Shown piece by piece: positions 21,343 through 22,037 of a DNA stretch of 22,037 bases. The DNA lies in contig CAQUWW010000018.1 in NCBI GenBank assembly GCA_948896875.1, positions 17,812 to 39,848 of the forward strand, read 5' to 3'. The DNA comes from an uncultured Acetatifactor sp. Lineage in GTDB: Bacteria; Bacillota; Clostridia; Lachnospirales; Lachnospiraceae. The translations under genes were made by a program, and so were the position numbers. Each line of letters opens with the position of its first letter. The stretch's first letter is position 1. Under the pieces are notes generated by a model that was given only the letters and a program-made list of their open reading frames with translations, was not told the origin of the DNA and made no database searches.

Positions 21343-22037
21343 ATGGAAAAAAGCGATTTTCAGAAGGAAGTGGATTATTTCAACGGAGTGGAAGACATGA
21401 TCCGGAGCAGGCTGGAGAAGCTGCGGGGGAACAAAGGTCCGTTACGGGAAAGGGTCCTGCAGGAGCGGAAAGAGATGTGGGCTGACAATCGGCATCTGAT
21501 CCGCGATTTTGACGATGTCATCTTTCTGAACACCCAGGAAACCATAGTGAGCCTGGCGGAGGAGCAGCTGGAACAGAATGCCCTGGAGATACAGCGAATG
21601 ACGAAAATGGAGAAATCCCCCTATTTCGGCCGGGTGGACTTTACAGACAGTGAGACGGGAGAAAAGGATACCATCTACATTGGAATCTACAGCCTGGTGA
21701 AGGAGGATTCCCAGGAGATCGTTGTGGTTGACTGGAGGGCGCCCATTGCTTCCATGTTCTATCAGTTTGACTCCGGACCGGCCTGGTACCAGGTGCATGA
21801 TTACAGAAATGAAGTGGAGATTACGGGAAAAAGGCAGTATAGAATAGAGGAGGGGCATTTCCTTTCCGTGTATGATACGAATTCCTCCATGTATGACGAC
21901 ATTCTGGGGGAGGTTCTGTCGAAGCATGCGGATCACAGCCTGAAGGTCATCATCGGCAGCATCCAGAAGGAGCAGAATCTGGCAATCCGGTGTGACACAA
22001 AGCGCTCCTGCCTGATTTACGGCCTGGCGGGCAGCGG
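21343..22037 (+). CDS. helD: HelD-like RNA polymerase recycling helicase, 3' end missing
   Basis: The frame stays open from ATG 21343 to the window edge, giving 231 complete residues. GGGAG (21331-21335) lies 7 bases before this ATG; an ATG at 21337 in the same frame is too close to it. The N-terminus is charged and helical, consistent with the coiled-coil arm by which HelD enters the polymerase secondary channel. Next come SPYFGRVDF (about 98-106), VVDWRAPIASMFY (about 134-146) and a final IYGLAGSG, the start of a Walker A loop. This order is typical of HelD, a superfamily 1 (UvrD-like) ATPase that removes stalled RNA polymerase from DNA. The helicase domains lie outside the window, so which HelD class it is cannot be told. 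Confidence 0.88.
   Translation, partial: MEKSDFQKEVDYFNGVEDMIRSRLEKLRGNKGPLRERVLQERKEMWADNRHLIRDFDDVIFLNTQETIVSLAEEQLEQNALEIQRMTKMEKSPYFGRVDFTDSETGEKDTIYIGIYSLVKEDSQEIVVVDWRAPIASMFYQFDSGPAWYQVHDYRNEVEITGKRQYRIEEGHFLSVYDTNSSMYDDILGEVLSKHADHSLKVIIGSIQKEQNLAIRCDTKRSCLIYGLAGS

Overview
This window looks like chromosomal DNA of an anaerobic, gut-type clostridium, most likely a Lachnospiraceae relative. The evidence is strong GGAGG-type ribosome binding sites, a Gram-positive lipoprotein solute-binding protein, a YesM/YesN-type two-component pair, LplB/YtcP-type sugar permeases without a local ATPase, and moderately GC-rich genes broken up by AT-rich, hairpin-rich intergenic DNA. The genus cannot be fixed from the sequence alone.

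Most of the window (about 1-19830) reads as one locus for taking up and degrading decorated xylan or arabinoxylan oligosaccharides. It opens with a sensor histidine kinase (cut by the left edge) and an AraC-type response regulator. These are followed by an ABC importer: a lipoprotein binding protein and two permeases. The energising ATPase must come from elsewhere. A convergent cupin/AraC regulator (6594-7541, minus strand) is transcribed divergently from the catabolic block.

The catabolic block runs from 7910 to 19744. It holds a GH8 enzyme resembling reducing-end xylose-releasing exo-oligoxylanase, an SGNH esterase, a GH43 with a CBM6-like tail, a CE1-like esterase, an orphan GyrI-like effector-binding protein, a second CE1-like esterase, a second three-part GH43 and a GH3 beta-xylosidase-type enzyme. 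None of the enzymes has a visible signal peptide. The model is therefore import of acylated, arabinosylated xylo-oligosaccharides followed by deacylation, debranching and hydrolysis in the cytoplasm. A strong terminator at 19802-19829 closes the block.

A two-gene cassette of unknown function (DUF4869-like protein plus a 76-residue partner, 16832-17502) sits between the second GH43 and the GH3. It has its own consensus promoter, more AT-rich codons, and a run of palindromes on its left. It is the best candidate here for an undescribed module.

Right of the terminator are an ECF-type sigma factor, a membrane-anchored putative anti-sigma partner, and the 5' end of a HelD-type RNA polymerase-recycling helicase that runs off the window at its Walker A motif.

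The intergenic DNA is unusually structured. At least three copies of one dispersed palindrome (6493, 7570, 14533) and a second palindrome type (16672, with a relative at 6518) lie between genes. A long inverted repeat bounded by 8-bp direct repeats lies just upstream of the first GH43, and several leaders carry competing hairpins.
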